Below, in pieces: positions 46,895 through 59,288 of a DNA stretch of 64,000 nucleotides. The position numbers and the translations under genes are program-made. Origin of the DNA: Hydnum rufescens UP504 (lineage: Eukaryota; Basidiomycota; Agaricomycetes; Cantharellales; Hydnaceae); assembly GCA_014904985.1 (NCBI GenBank), contig MU128935.1, forward strand, positions 76,693 to 140,692. Reading direction: 5' to 3'. Every line of letters starts with the position of its first letter. The stretch's first letter is position 1. The notes under the pieces were generated by a model. That model ran no database searches and was not told the DNA's origin. It saw only the letters and a list, made by a program, of their open reading frames with translations.

Positions 46895-49800
46895 TTAATA
46901 CGAAGGCAAAGACGACAAAGAAATCCCACCATCGTCGCCGACATTGAACGGAAATCTCTTGTACGGTTGAGATCCGGATGTTCCCTGCCGTGGTGGGGCG
47001 CCAGGCATGAAAAAATTTGTAAAACTTGAACCCACTTTCCACACCATCACCACACTCTCTTCCAATGATACGGTTACAAGTCGTCGGCCGTCAGGGGAGA
47101 ACGTGCACGCCGAGAGACGCGTCTTGAACCCCTCCAAAACATACATCCTAGAAGCCGTCTTGAGATCGTACATAATGACTGCGCCCTCGTTGGTCCCTAC
47201 CGCAAGGCGTTGGGTTTGCATGTGGAAATCAATATTTGGATATCTAATATAAATGAGAGCCTCGGTACAAATAAGGGAGGTGACAATGGATATGGTCCAA
47301 CATACGTTCGGACTACCTGCCCAAGAAACTCGATCGCGGAGTCTAGCACGGCGTCTCGTCCGGAAGACCAATTGGGATCCAGCGATTTCACAACGGCCTC
47401 TACCAATCGAGGCAAATTCGGGTACAAGACCAATGGTTTCTGAATTCGACAAAAGAGGTTGAAAGAGGTTTCTTCGAGGCCCTCAATTCGACCCACTGTA
47501 CCTTTCGAATCACGAAAGCGACCAACTGCATGGTAGAGCCGCGATGCCCCAATGACTCTGGGTCCATGATATCTAATGAAATCGTGGTTATGAAAAGAGG
47601 AGTGTTGCTTGCGGCTATCTGCAGAACACTTGTGCGAGCAAGCTGCCCGAGATTACGAGTCTGAGTGGCCTCTTTCTGTGCCGGAGAGGCACTAGCCAAT
47701 CGGAACAATGATCGAAGAAGTTCCATGGCATCTGTATAGTTCTGCCAGATGTGAAAACCTCGAGAACAGAGCTCAATTGCCATTGCTCGATGAGGGCACA
47801 TATCATCGTGCAGGTACAATGCGACGGATTTCGAGATGTCAGTAAGTGTGCTGAAACGAAGACCAAGATTAAGTAGATCATCCACGACCATACTCATAAC
47901 GTGATCCATACCTGGGCGAAACTAAAGCATACTTCTCCACGGCGATATTCCCAGCAAGCAACAACGCCAGAGCAGAATAGGCGGCATCCTTGAGTATGTC
48001 AGGCTGTATTACCGGCACTGACATAACGATAGGATTCAAGGAATGTTGGTTGTTAGGTCACATAGAATGTCTCTTACATTGATGTTGCCAGAATTCCACC
48101 AGTTCAAGTATGGATTCATCCGATGCTTGCATGAGCGTTGCATCGAACACGAGACGAGCTGCCTGTTTGATATCCACTAGGTATGTTGATTAGATACGAC
48201 CATAATCAGGTGTGCCTTAATGACTCACCAGAGGGGTCGTACCAGAAGGAACCCAGATATGGCAAAGAAGCGCATTTGAAAGACGGCCCGACGGCTTCAG
48301 GCAGAGAGGATAAATAGAACGAGAGGACACTAGACGCATGCTTCTCAAGACCTAAATTCAAAATGTAAGAGATGAAATCGGATAGCGATGAAAGACGACA
48401 GACTCTGCGCGGCGAAAAGTGATCGCAAAGCCGATGGTGATTGCCAGTAGACGTTGAGCCGTATAGGTCGAGGAGATTTGCCAAATTTCGGTGGACTTGG
48501 CCGAGGCATGCATAGCAATCGCGCCACCATACCTGAATAGGTGCGAACCGGTAAGCTCATGTTCGTCGAATAAATTCCGCCACATCTCACCCGATTCGCC
48601 CACAGCGAGTGGACGAGGTCTTCAAAATCCCCAGACGTTCCTCGCAAATAGTATCGATGACATCATTTAGCCCGAATGTAAGCAGAAATGACAGCAAAGC
48701 GCGGAGTGAGCTATCCCTGACGAGGGTTCGCGCCGACGGGTCTCCGAATTTAGGTGCTAACAAAGGCGCTTCGTCCTCTTTACTATCCCCATCTGTCGGA
48801 TTAATAGCAGGTTTGAGAGACTTTTGGTTGAGGTGGCGAAGGCACGATGTCCACGAGATGCATCATGCTGACCACAACGGTCCGACCTAATACCAAGGCA
48901 AGTGCATATCATAACATGTCGAGCAACGGAGCATGACTGACCTGTATCTACGGTATCCGCATGATTCTCCAGGTAACCCAATATTGGGGAAATAAAACTG
49001 GGCCGTGTTCTCTCGACAGTCCTAAGAGAGACATTGTTTTTGTTATTCTCAGTACGAGCTTAGGGAGATACTCACGTGTCATACCAGCCCCCTTGATCCA
49101 AGAGCTCCGCTACTTTGTCCTGACCCATTGATCTCCAAAATTCCAGAGTCTTCAAGTCCCACAAACGAGTTCGAGAGTTCCCGTACAATAGTAGGAGATT
49201 ATCAGAGGCAACACAGATCCTCTGTAACGGTGCCATGGACCCAGGCACAAGATATAGACTAGAGAGAGAGTATTAGCACATTGCTAAGTACCTGATTGGA
49301 CATAGGCTCACAATTCCAAACCATCCAGGGAGATCACGGCAATGGTTCCATCGTTCGATACACACATCATGCAGCCCTTGAGTCGTCCGGCCTGGTTCTC
49401 GGGTAAGGTGATGACGCGTCGTAACGGCTCACAGAACAAAGCCCATCTAGCACGGATTTTCAAGGTTCTGGAACATAAGGAATTATGAAGACTGTTATAC
49501 TAGACTTCAGTTAAGTGTTCCAGAGCTGACCCAACATCCATACAGCAACATCGCCCTGTTCTGTGGAACCAACAATGTAGCGTTCTCCGCCCAGAGGGTT
49601 ATATGTGGTGTGTAAACCGGTGATAGCCCGGCCCAAAGTGTTAGGGGAACATTGCCAACTTGACCAGGAGGACGCGGCGAGATCAGCGAACGATGTCCGA
49701 CGAATATATCCATCAGCTACAGAAACAGGATCACATTCAGTAGAGGCAACCACACCTAAATATGGCAGGCGTAACTATGCCCAAGAATGACAGCATTGAG

Positions 49801-52261
49801 CTCCAATGGTAATATAGATGAAATTCGTGGCAGAGTCTTATCCGACAAATCCACACGAGGCGGTTTCCACATAATCCGTGGTGTAGAAGCGAGGGGAACT
49901 TTGAAGAGACGGGCGAGTTTGCATCCGTCGAAGCGACCTTTACATAGCTCAAAACAGGAACATTGTTTTGTTTCTGCGCGAAGAACAGCATGGTCGGCGT
50001 CCCCAAGCAAGAGACTTCGGAGTTGGAACATGAAACAGGAAAAATACGTGTGCGTCTTCGAACAAAATAGAAATAAGCGTGCAGAAACCAATAAGGGTAT
50101 GGCACGCACTGGTCGTTTAGCTGGGACGTCGAGTCGGACGGTTCCGCCAAATTATGTACACCCATAGATGTCTGCAATTCGGTTCAATCGTTGCAAGGCC
50201 GCATTAAGTGAAGAAAGAAGTTAACTCACCGAGCCCATTAAGACAATATTTGGAGGAGACAAGGCAGATAAATAAATATCCCTTAGCTTTCCGACATTTG
50301 GTTCCAATCTCATGTTCAGCTCCAGGGTCACATCCGCATTCGATCTGTATAACTAATCCCTCGTCACATCGCCACGTCAGGACGGGTGGTCACCTCTCAG
50401 GTGCTGAAGATAGTTACCAAGACTTTACTCGCCGACCAAACGGCACAGAGGAGACCCTGAAGACCGTCATTTTTCGCCAATGGCCAACATCGAACACCTA
50501 GGACCTCATGGCCTTCAAGATCCACCGAAGCCACCAAATGCTCTTCGCCCAAAGTGACACGTCCTTCTGGCAACTTCTGTAACTCCTCCTTACCACTGAT
50601 GTATATCGAAGGTCGCCGAACGTGACCACGGGACCTAAAGGGTTTCGAAATGGCTGCTAGCGAGATCTGAGGAAGTGCCTGGAGTGCATTGGTGGCACCA
50701 ATTAAAGTATCCTCTATGGTGTTAACGGCAACAGTTGGTTGAGTGGCAGGAGGTTTGGGGGTTATTTGAAGACTCTTGAATACCAAACCAGAGGTCTGCG
50801 ACATGTGATACGAAGTGATTTGCGCTGCACAACCCAGAGTCAATAGACATCTAAGAAAGAGGGTGGAGATTGACCTGGAAGATCGTCATGACGCTGTAAA
50901 TGAAAGAGTCCCGAGCCTGCCACAGGTCCTGCCACAACCCATTCTGCCAATAGCTCGTATGCATGATCCTCATCCAGATAAAGCTCCCGCAGCTCGGCGA
51001 TATTGAACTGGATGCACGCCACCCGAGTACTCGACTTCACGTCAGAATTGCTGAGGTCTAACTGGGCAAATTCAAAGGGATCTGATGCGGTCAGATACAC
51101 CAGTATAGATGCCTGATGCGAGACGTGAAAACAATGACGAATGAAGAAGATTATTGGGGTTCTTACGTGCAAATCCAATGGAACGACATGCATCCCCCGC
51201 CACATCCATATTCTAGTGTCCATAGGCACATCTTCGCATCCAGGCGGCGCTCTGCATCGCGGGGGGCCATCGAGGTCTAAAGAAAAGACACAGTGACCAT
51301 CGCCGGCAGTGTAGACTGAGAGGCGACTATGAACAGAGAAAGGCGACTTCTAGACCCAATTTATTGTGGCAAAAGGACAAATGCTCACCCGGACTCCTGC
51401 AACACCATCACAAGCTCAGTTTTGGGAAGAAAAACAATCGAGGTCACGGAATTCCCTGGACCAGATTGATGGGGAAGAATGTGGTACAGAACATCGAACG
51501 AAGGGGTGCCGAGAGCCATCATATTCGACTTGCGGAAGGAGGGGTCATCGATACCGGATATGCTGGACTTGCGGGAACGCGAGAGAGGTGATGTAGGGGA
51601 AGAGTGTGAGTACACGGATGTACGAATCTCAGGAGTGCGATGAGATAAGGAAGGTTTAGGGGACTTTTCTGAATGTGCACGCGAGGCATTAGAAGGCATG
51701 CTGGGGACGTCGAGATGTTTATCGAAATGAGCAATTGTCGGATCGGAGCTCATTTTATCACGGGTGGAGCTAGAGTTGTTAAGGAGCGCACGGAGCTTAG
51801 CCTCTTCCCCTTCCTCATCATAATCCACTAAAGTCATTGGTGCTTCGACGGGTTCCCTGGTAAGGTTGGAGACAGCGCGCGCATGCCTAGCGACAATATT
51901 TGAGGGAATAGGGAGGGTCGCACTGGATCGCCTAGAGACACTAGATATGGACGGCGAATACGGCCGTCGTTTCGGAGAGTCTGGTGAAGAAACTAACCCG
52001 GAAGGGGAGAGTATATGTGTTGTGGCGTGAAAGACGAATATCCCACCGTCTTCACAGCCCATGAAAATGTATTCAGGGCTATTCTCCCGCTCGACATCCT
52101 CTTGAGGCACATTTGGATTGGATGAAGCGAGGACTGTGGCGCTCGATAAGCATGTAGACTCCAGAACACTATTCCACCCATTTTGGTTCACCGGATCGAA
52201 GGTGAGGGGATAGAGCAGCCTGCTCTCTTGGGAGACATATAAGCATATATTCAAATGCATT
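46895..52261 (-). CDS. WDR7 / rabconnectin-3 beta-like WD40 protein
   Basis: In animals WDR7 pairs with DMXL (rabconnectin-3 alpha) to control V-ATPase assembly; fungal RAVE plays a similar role. The first in-frame ATG gives MHLNICLYVSQESRLLYPLT, then EYIFMGCEDGGIFVFHATTH (a WD blade) and a long Ser-rich insert (SPDSPKRRPYSPSISSVSRR, KSSISGIDDPSFRKSN). About 20 short introns break the middle, with helical-repeat-like segments. The end is the diagnostic part: RLAVGTNEGAVIMYDLKTAS, LSACTFSPDGRRLVTVSLEE, VVMVWKVGSSFTNFFMPGAP and PYKRFPFNVGD, as in WDR7 C-termini. Stop at 46895. Only the two ends were read exon by exon; the start could lie upstream. The start faces eIF4B 119 bp away. Confidence 0.82.
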
Positions 52262-52380
52262 TCGCGGGAGGACACCAACCATCATTCATGGGGGTGCGAA
52301 AGTACAAGGAGCTTCGGAAACACCCGATCTCCTCTCCTAATTTTCTATTCCCAGCTCGATCGTAAAAGCAGTCGCAAACA
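52262..52380. promoter_or_regulatory. 119-bp divergent promoter region, WDR7-like / eIF4B
   Basis: The two ATGs point away from each other. The gap contains ctcctctcctaattttc, a pyrimidine-rich stretch on the eIF4B side. No TATA box seen. Confidence 0.45.
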
Positions 52381-54454
52381 ATGGGTAAGACGGTCATATT
52401 CCACGGCGGCGCCGGTTACGGCGCATATCTCACGAGATCCCTCCGTCTGCAGCCCCAAAGAAAGGAAAAAAGCTTGCTCTCAATGATTTTTTGGCCGATG
52501 ACAGTAAGCTTCTATAACCTGCGTTTGACCTATGGTGTTGTTCATATTCTGGCTCCACCAGCCCTTGGATCATGGGCAGATGAGATGGACAGCCTGCCCA
52601 CGGCGCGTATGTTTCGTGCTGTACTGCTTTTTTGCGGGGAATACGTGTTCATGCCCACCATAGCTTCCTTAAAAACGGACGAAGAGCGTGCCCGCGAAAG
52701 AGACAGCCGTAGGGCGGTGGTGGCGGCGATTTTCACAGAGACCGAGACTTCCCCCCTCGAGGTCAGTAGGATGGACTCCGATGCATTAGTGACGCATCCG
52801 AAAACTTTTGGAACCTATTAGACTACCCCCGCGAGAGGAACTCCCTCTTCCGACAAAACCACCATATATTGCTTTCGTTGGAAATCTGGCGTTTGATATT
52901 TATGAGGAACTCATTGCGGAGTTTTTCGTGCCGAACGTACTCAAGGACATAAAAATCATCAAGGATCGAGACGAGAAGCCAAAAGGCTTTGGATACGTCG
53001 AGTTTGAAACCCTCGATGGTTTAAAAGATGGATTATCCCGGACTGGTGGGGTTAGTGCCGTGCCAACGGTGGAAGTTGGACTCCACGCGACTGACATTAT
53101 CCTTCTCTTGCAGCAAATGATGAATCGTACCATTCGCATTAGTGTGGCTGAGCCCCGTATGTCGATTCTTGCCTGATGTTGTCATGACCCTGAGGAGAGA
53201 TTCCACATTACAGCCAAGGAGCGTGGTGGCTTTGATGACGATAGATTCGCTGGGCCATGGAGACGTGAGGGCCCATTGCCACCATTGCCCTCGTCCTCGT
53301 CCAGATCTCATACAACTGAACGGAGTGGTTTTGGATCTGGATTTTCGAGTCGACCGAGCGTGGAGGCTGAAGGTGCTGCCCCACATTTGGCTGAACTAAA
53401 TAACGACTGGAGGTCAAATCGTCCTACCCGGCCACCCCCATCAGAGCGTTCCCCACCCCCACCCCGTCGCCCTTCTGGGCCTCCCGATGGACCACCACAT
53501 CCCGCTCATGTGGAGCAGACTTGGACAATTGGGAGCAAGTTCAAGCCCTCTGTACCAGCTGAAACGGTGCCAGAACGAAGGACCTTATTTGGCGGGAGGC
53601 GTGGAGATACACCAGCTGGAGCCGGCGAATCTCCAGAAGAGATAAGTGACTGGCGCGCCACACCGCGACGCACTGTGTCCCATACTGGATCGACAAGAGG
53701 AAGTCGTAAGTTCCACTCTCCGCTCCGCTCTCTAATATGAATATAACAATTGTCTTCTAGCCACGACCTCGACACCACCAACACCACAGCTTGGCGGCAG
53801 GCGAAAACTCGAGCTGCTGCCAAGAGGCATGGTCACACCCTCTGGAGAATCACCATTATCGTCTCCCAAGTCTACCGCTGCCTCATCTGCGAAACCCAAT
53901 CCGTTCGGTGCTGCCAAGTGAGTGCCCTTCTTAAATTGATTACCTTTTTTTTTCCCCTGAGACCTCTGCGAAGACCTATCGATGCTGCAGCTCGAGAAAA
54001 AGAAGTTGAAGAACGTCTTGAACAGGAGCGACAGGTGCGAGCGGCCAAAGAGAAAGAACACGAGGCTTCTCGATCTACCTCAGGTTTCTCGCGTCCCACT
54101 CCAGCCTCCAGATCTGAACCAGGGTCCCCTCATTCAGGGCGTCCTACATCCGGCAGTGCCGCGGCAACTCCCTCTTCTCCTGCTTCAGTCTCAGTTTCAT
54201 CGACCATCCCGGCACCATCTGCAAAATTTTCCAGCTCTACGGGTGTCATTCGCCCTCAAATTAGCTTCGCTGCGGCCGCTGCGGCATCCAAGACTGGCAA
54301 TGGTACCGAAGCACCCGCCGCCGCCGCCAACGACCAGACAAGTGGTAACATAAAGGAACTCGAGAACCTGGGACCTTCGGTGGAGGGAGCTGCGGTGCCT
54401 TCGGCTGTTGAGGTGGAGAAGCTGTCCGAACAAGTCGCCGAGGCGGTCCTTTGA
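52381..54454 (+). CDS. TIF3: translation initiation factor eIF4B
   Basis: Stimulates the eIF4A helicase during mRNA scanning. The ATG at 52381 carries one extra base before an intron that ends at ctgcag (about 52455), joining to give MAPKKGKKLALNDFLADD, the conserved eIF4B start. Next LGSWADEMDSLPTA, then an RRM: PYIAFVGNLAFDIYEELIAE (RNP2), KIIKDRDEKPKGFGYVEFET (RNP1) and MMNRTIRISVAE. A basic, Arg/Gly/Pro-rich middle (ERGGFDDDRFAGPWRREG) has repeated units such as TWTIGSKFKP and ERRTLFGGRRG. The C-terminal part is a charged helix (AREKEVEERLEQERQVRAAK) and a Ser/Ala-rich tail, with TGA at 54452. At least six introns are read through otherwise. The frame is consistent. Confidence 0.88.
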
Positions 54455-55159
54455 GGAGTTGCCAAGTAATTCCCAATCTTGAATATACATTCTACACTGG
54501 CTGAATTTGGGGGCAAAATGTGCAAGGAATAATCCCGGTTATCAGATGCTTCAGATCCTGAACTGAGGTCCAAACGTATTGTTAAATTATTTGAGGGGGG
54601 AGGCGAAGGGATAGCCAGACGATTGTGATCTGCCCAATCCGTGTGTTCGGCGCCGAGTTATCCGGGCACTTTTTTACGTGTTCACACGGCGGCGCCCGCT
54701 AGGCTACATGTCTTTCACCGCGCACATCCTGATCCTCAAAAGCGATATTGGAGGGGAAATGTGCGCAATGTCGAGGTCTCTAACACCGCGTCTTGAAGTT
54801 GCCCTAGTCTAGTGGCGGTGTAAGTGTTTACTGTAAGATTTCTGACTCACGGCCAGGCCACATCCTTCAAACCCGTTGTCCTTTGCATCGCCCTCAATGC
54901 ATACGGGTCTACCTGTAGGAAATCTTCTAACCTACTTGCCAAACTAGTCCGAGGCACGAGCAACTCGTTTAAAGGCCAGATAAGCGCAAATAAAGCGAAC
55001 TGAGTGAAATGAATGATTATGTAATTCGATTTGTTCAGTACGCTTCGAATTAGCATTCACTGTCTCATTCCCCCCCCTTCTCCTGGCCAACTTGCTTGTA
55101 CACGCGCTGTACGGCCAAGCAACACGTCAATTCTCTCTCTCGATAAATCCTCGTTAATC
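54455..55159. other. intergenic region
   Basis: No gene supported between eIF4B and the retroelement piece. A string of single C-runs (about 55069-55077) lies near the left border of the element. Confidence 0.45.
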
Positions 55160-56840
55160 CATGACTGGTGTGCCTAACGACGTTTCTGTTGCTCTTTCCC
55201 TTGACATCTCTGCTATTACCCTGGGTCCCTGGCTCTCCAAACTCAGGGAGGTAGACCAGAAGCGCGTTTTTAGCATAACGTGGAATTCTTTCAAAGCATC
55301 CAACCAACTTACCGACACTCAGCTTTCCCCTCAACAAGCCATTGACCTTGCAAGCGCGTGCGAATCTGTCGCCCATGCTTTCTCTCTTCACCCAGACCCT
55401 CCCGCAAATCCTAACTCTCCCCCCGTTCTCTCTACTCCCCTTCCCAGACTCCCACAATATATCCTTGGAGCTCCATCAAGTCCCTTCCCTCGTTAAATCT
55501 CACAAAGCTAATCCCTCGCGCCTTCCATGAAGCTATCGCGGACAGATCTATATACCACTGTCAACATTCGCATTTGATGCAATCGAGGCCTTCCGCATGG
55601 GGAAAACAGTCGAGCTTGAGAAAGTAAGCGACGTTAAGGACCCTAAGGTCACGGTCAGACGACCCGAAGACCCAAGAATTTGCAGCCACAGAAGACACGC
55701 TCTCTCGCTCAGACTGGGATGGCGCATACAGTAGCTTTCTTGATCTAATCCAAGAAGTTCACGGTCTCGCGGCTGCAAATGCTTGGAGAGACTGGTACAA
55801 GTCACTTCGCGAGCATCTCCACTATCGCAAAGATGACGGCTTTCCTATCATTCGTCGCTTCGATAAAACCGTACGCATACAATGGTTCAGTTCCCAGACT
55901 ATATTCGCTCTGGATGACAAACTCTGGTCGTCGCTTCTTCCATCTATTGAATTCGAGATTCGCGCTGAACAATTTCGCTCGTCATTACACCGTGCCTCCA
56001 ATGCTTCATCTTCTCCGCCTTCTTCCTATCTCTCCTCTCATAGTGCTCCCCTTTCCACCGCCATAATCTTCCCTCTTCCAAGCCATCCTTCCACCCGTAT
56101 GAGCGCCCATCGCCCTTTCCAAAGAGCAGCCGATCGTCAGGCCCTGCCTCGAGCTGCGTTCGCTGCGGGCGCACAAACCATAGGGCTAGGAAGTGTAATG
56201 CCCCCTCCTCCATACATGGACAGAACATCCTGGTCAACTGCGGGATGAAAACTCGTTGCTAGCCCATCAAACGACACAATCTGTGTCTTCTGGAACACCC
56301 CGGAGGCGTCAAAATAACGACCATGAACAAGCGAACATGCACCGCTGCTCTCTCTGTCTTCGCAGACAACATGGCGCAAGCACACATTCTCACTCCTAGA
56401 TTGGCTCCAGTGACTCCCCTGCTCGCCGACATCTTTGACCGCGAGCTTAAACTATTTGCTCTTGCTGATCGATACCCTAATCTTGTCAACTATATTCGTT
56501 TCGGTTTTCCAATGGGTCCCCTGCCGACCCTATACTCAACTATAATTCACAAAAACCACTACAAAGATAATCTTGAAGCCAATATTGCAGAAGACTACTT
56601 CAAAGAAGAGACTGACATCGGCCGTATGGCGGGCCCGATGCCAATCGCAGACGCCGAGGAGTTCCTTAACAGTAAAATTTATGTCTCACCAGTAGGAATG
56701 GTGCCCAAGCCCAACTCAGTGAGGAAGTGCGGATCATTCGAGACCTTTCCTCTCCGGAAAGTCCGGTCTCCGTAAATGACTTGATTCCAGCCAACGGCTT
56801 GACTAGATGGACAACTTTCGATGTATTTGCTGAATGGTAT
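55160..56840 (+). mobile_element. 5' part of a DIRS-like retrotransposon (gag-like plus start of reverse transcriptase)
   Basis: The gag-like part reads MTGVPNDVSVALSLDISAIT, then SDWDGAYSSFLDLIQEVHGL, SLREHLHYRKDDGFPIIRRF, and a zinc-knuckle-like MHRCSLCLRRQHGA. The RT start has NLVNYIRFGFPMGPLPTLYS, KIYVSPVGMVPKPNS and, in another frame, CRIIRDLSSPESPVSVNDLI, the PVGxVPKP...R.I.DLS pattern of basidiomycete tyrosine-recombinase retroelements. It stops after TTFDVFAEW at about 56835; the catalytic RT core does not follow. Frame breaks near 55495, 56248 and 56735 show it is dead. It is probably the missing half of the same element type as at 61.5-64 kb. Confidence 0.72.
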
Positions 56841-56846
56841 GTTCTC

Positions 56847-56935
56847 TTATTCTCCCCCCCCCTCCCCCCCTTCCTTCCTCTCCCTCTTTCTCCTTTCCTT
56901 TCTCCCTTTCTTCCCATGCCCTTATCCTTCATTGC
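56847..56935. repeat. pyrimidine-only tract
   Basis: About 85 bases almost entirely C and T on the plus strand (runs of ccccccccctccccccc, then ttcc/ctccc units), directly after the point where the RT homology stops. Confidence 0.85.
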
Positions 56936-56940
56936 TTCTG

Positions 56941-57879
56941 TCATTCAAGTCTTCTGGTGGTAACACTGTGAAGCCGCGTTGGGAAGAGAGGAATCCATCC
57001 GCATATCATTGAGAAAAGGACCTTACCGACTCTTACAGTGAAGGCCATGCAATTATTACGATACATGTTCTATGGCCCTTTCGTGAAAGTATGGGTGGCT
57101 CCGATGATTACATGCACTCTGTCGCCGTAGACACGTCCCGGTGGCCACAGTCGGCCCTGCCGTCAAGCTCCCCGGATGGGGCAATGCCGATGAAGACGAT
57201 GGTATTGGAAGCGGTGCACGTGAGAGGTTAGAGACAGGCGAGGCTCTTCTGGGGTTTCCTTTTCATCTTGATTTCAGCAGAGGGATGAAGATGCAGATTC
57301 GGAATTGTGACTCGGAATTGTCGTATAAAAGCACGAATTGGGGAGCGTGTTCGCTAATGAGGACGCGTCCGGATCTCAGTAATATTTCAGGATAGGCTGT
57401 GGAGCCTGTGCACCATCCAATGTACGAGGGAAATGGGGCCGAGAGGGTCCTAACACCACGGTGGGGGACTTAAAGGCCCCAGATAAAATACAGGGGAGGG
57501 GGTTGTCCTGGGAACAGGGACTGTGACAATGCTGAAAGCGGTGTGCGTCGCATATATGGGAAAACATGGTTCTTGCGCAAGTTTCCATGCCGTGCGTCAT
57601 GCAAAAATTCTCTCATTGGCAAACCCTACATCCATGCGACACAAGAACCGACTGCTTTCAGTCAGTCCAATATGACTGGGCGGTTCCATTAATGTTTTGT
57701 CATTTTTTCATGGTATAGGGCAAATATCTCATAAATACAGCACTGGCGATTTAGACCACAGGTTAATGCACAAGTCAATAAGTTCGTCATTTCAGGATCT
57801 CTGAATTTCATTGTCCCGCGACTATGAGAAGCAGAGTTTGTATGGCGGAAACACAAAGGGAAAGAACTCTCGCCTTTAA
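56941..57879. other. unassigned DNA after the retroelement piece
   Basis: Open stretches (for example plus strand 57141-57395, HVPVATVGPAVKLPGWGNAD) match no recognised domain. A G-rich region lies at 57460-57510. It could be 3' retroelement debris. Confidence 0.4.
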
Positions 57880-59245
57880 ATCTAAACACCTCTATTAGCC
57901 TCGCTCCTGGCCGCTTCGGCCTTGAAGCTTCTCTCGCAACGCGCGCTGTCCCTCTTCTTGAATTCGGCAATACGCTCCATTCTCCTCTCGTTCCTAATCT
58001 AGCACATGTTGGCTACAGTGAGGAACGACACCTGAGCGATGATTGTTAAGCTTCTAGCTTCCAACTCCTCTTCAGTCTCTTCTCGGCTCGTTGGGGACCA
58101 GGGGAGGCATCGCGTTTATCCACACCAAGGCAGGGGATTTCTTACGATCTTTCTTAGACTTTTTTTAGAATCCCTCCCAACGCTGCTTAGAACGTTTTCG
58201 CTTCTCGCGAAAAAGGAGAGCGAGAAATGGAGCGATGGTCCGATTCAGACGTCGAAAATGATCGTGATTCTTTTTCCTTCGTCTGTCAGATGACCCCGGA
58301 GGAAGTTGACCTGGAATCGGAGGAAACGGATCTTTTGTGACACTGGAGCGCTCTGGAGACACTGCTCTGGGTGGGGCTGCTCCTTCGCAGTTTCGAGCTC
58401 GCCGCTAGTAGATACCATGATGGGTCGGAGAGGACGTCTTTAGCATCAGTGGGCATCTCCGCAATTTTGGTAACGACCTCTGTAGCCTAGGAAGGCAAAG
58501 AGAATAAATATCAAAGGCTTGTGAAGGGAAGTTGAAAAGGTCTCACCTGATACCACGCGCCCAAAGGCTACATGCTTTCCATTTAGATGTGGACAAGGCC
58601 TCAAGGATATAAAAAAACTGGGAGCCATTTGTATTAGGCCCCCTCTGTTTGCCATGACCAAAAGTCTGATGAAAGTGTCCGTGGATATAAGCCCTTGTTC
58701 CCTCAAACATACATTAAGCCCACTAGTGAGGAGCGCACCATCAGAGTCTATGAGGAGTATGAGATTCTCATCGTCGAACGTGCCTCCGAAAATCGATTCC
58801 CCACCAGCTACCATTTTTCTTCTAAAATCTGGCGAGGTCCAAAGAAATCTATTTCAGATAGGGGATAGACAACGAACCTCCTCCCTGGATCATAAAACCA
58901 GGAATGGAAGGGGTGGATGATGGCTACCCGCATACGACAACGGAACCTGTGAGACGGGGGAAATCCCCTCGTCCCCAGTGGCTAGGGCACGAAAGCTGGA
59001 AATTATGCCGCATCAGAAAAACACCCATCGGTGTTTGCGTTGGGGCTCACTTTTCGCAGGTCTTTGGGGCGAGATCCGTGAATAGCTCGAATACAACTCT
59101 GCAGGAGGTAATTTAGGGGAGGACGACACGGTGAGAGTAATCTATTCCAAACCTTCCCATAAGGCTCAATTCTGGTCGCTGAAATCTGAGAAAAAACGGG
59201 GGGCAACCATCAGCGCCAAAGCTCGGACCCTGCCCGAGGTGGTGG
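57880..59245 (-). pseudogene. cyclophilin-type peptidyl-prolyl isomerase with charged tail, disrupted
   Basis: Isomerases of this type with a charged C-terminal tail act on splicing factors. Recognisable blocks: FSQISATRIEPYGK (first strand), RPKDLRKV followed by a decayed NF-RALCTG-like region, SIPGFMIQGG, VAGGESIFGGTFDDENL, MANRG then PNTNGSQFF, and LRPCPHLNGKHVAFGRVVSG. After an intron ATEVVTKIAEMPTDAKDV leads to a charged tail: RRDTEEELEARSL and, near 58000, RMERIAEFKKRDSARCERSF. Frame changes surround the active-site segment: an extra base in the G-run near 58636 and another in the T-run near 58610 cancel each other. The tail is also interrupted (stop near 58240). Either a decayed gene or one with homopolymer errors. 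Exon edges approximate. Confidence 0.62.
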
Positions 59246-59288
59246 CCATGGCATAAAGGAGTGGGAATTGTCTTTCTAACTGCAGTCA

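Noticed and set aside
46778..47029. Extra C-terminal exon of the MRH4-like helicase (TLFRIVRRALRGDGHSNN)
   Set aside because: It could be joined by an intron, but it overlaps the firm C-terminal exon of the WDR7-like gene on the other strand and has no family support.
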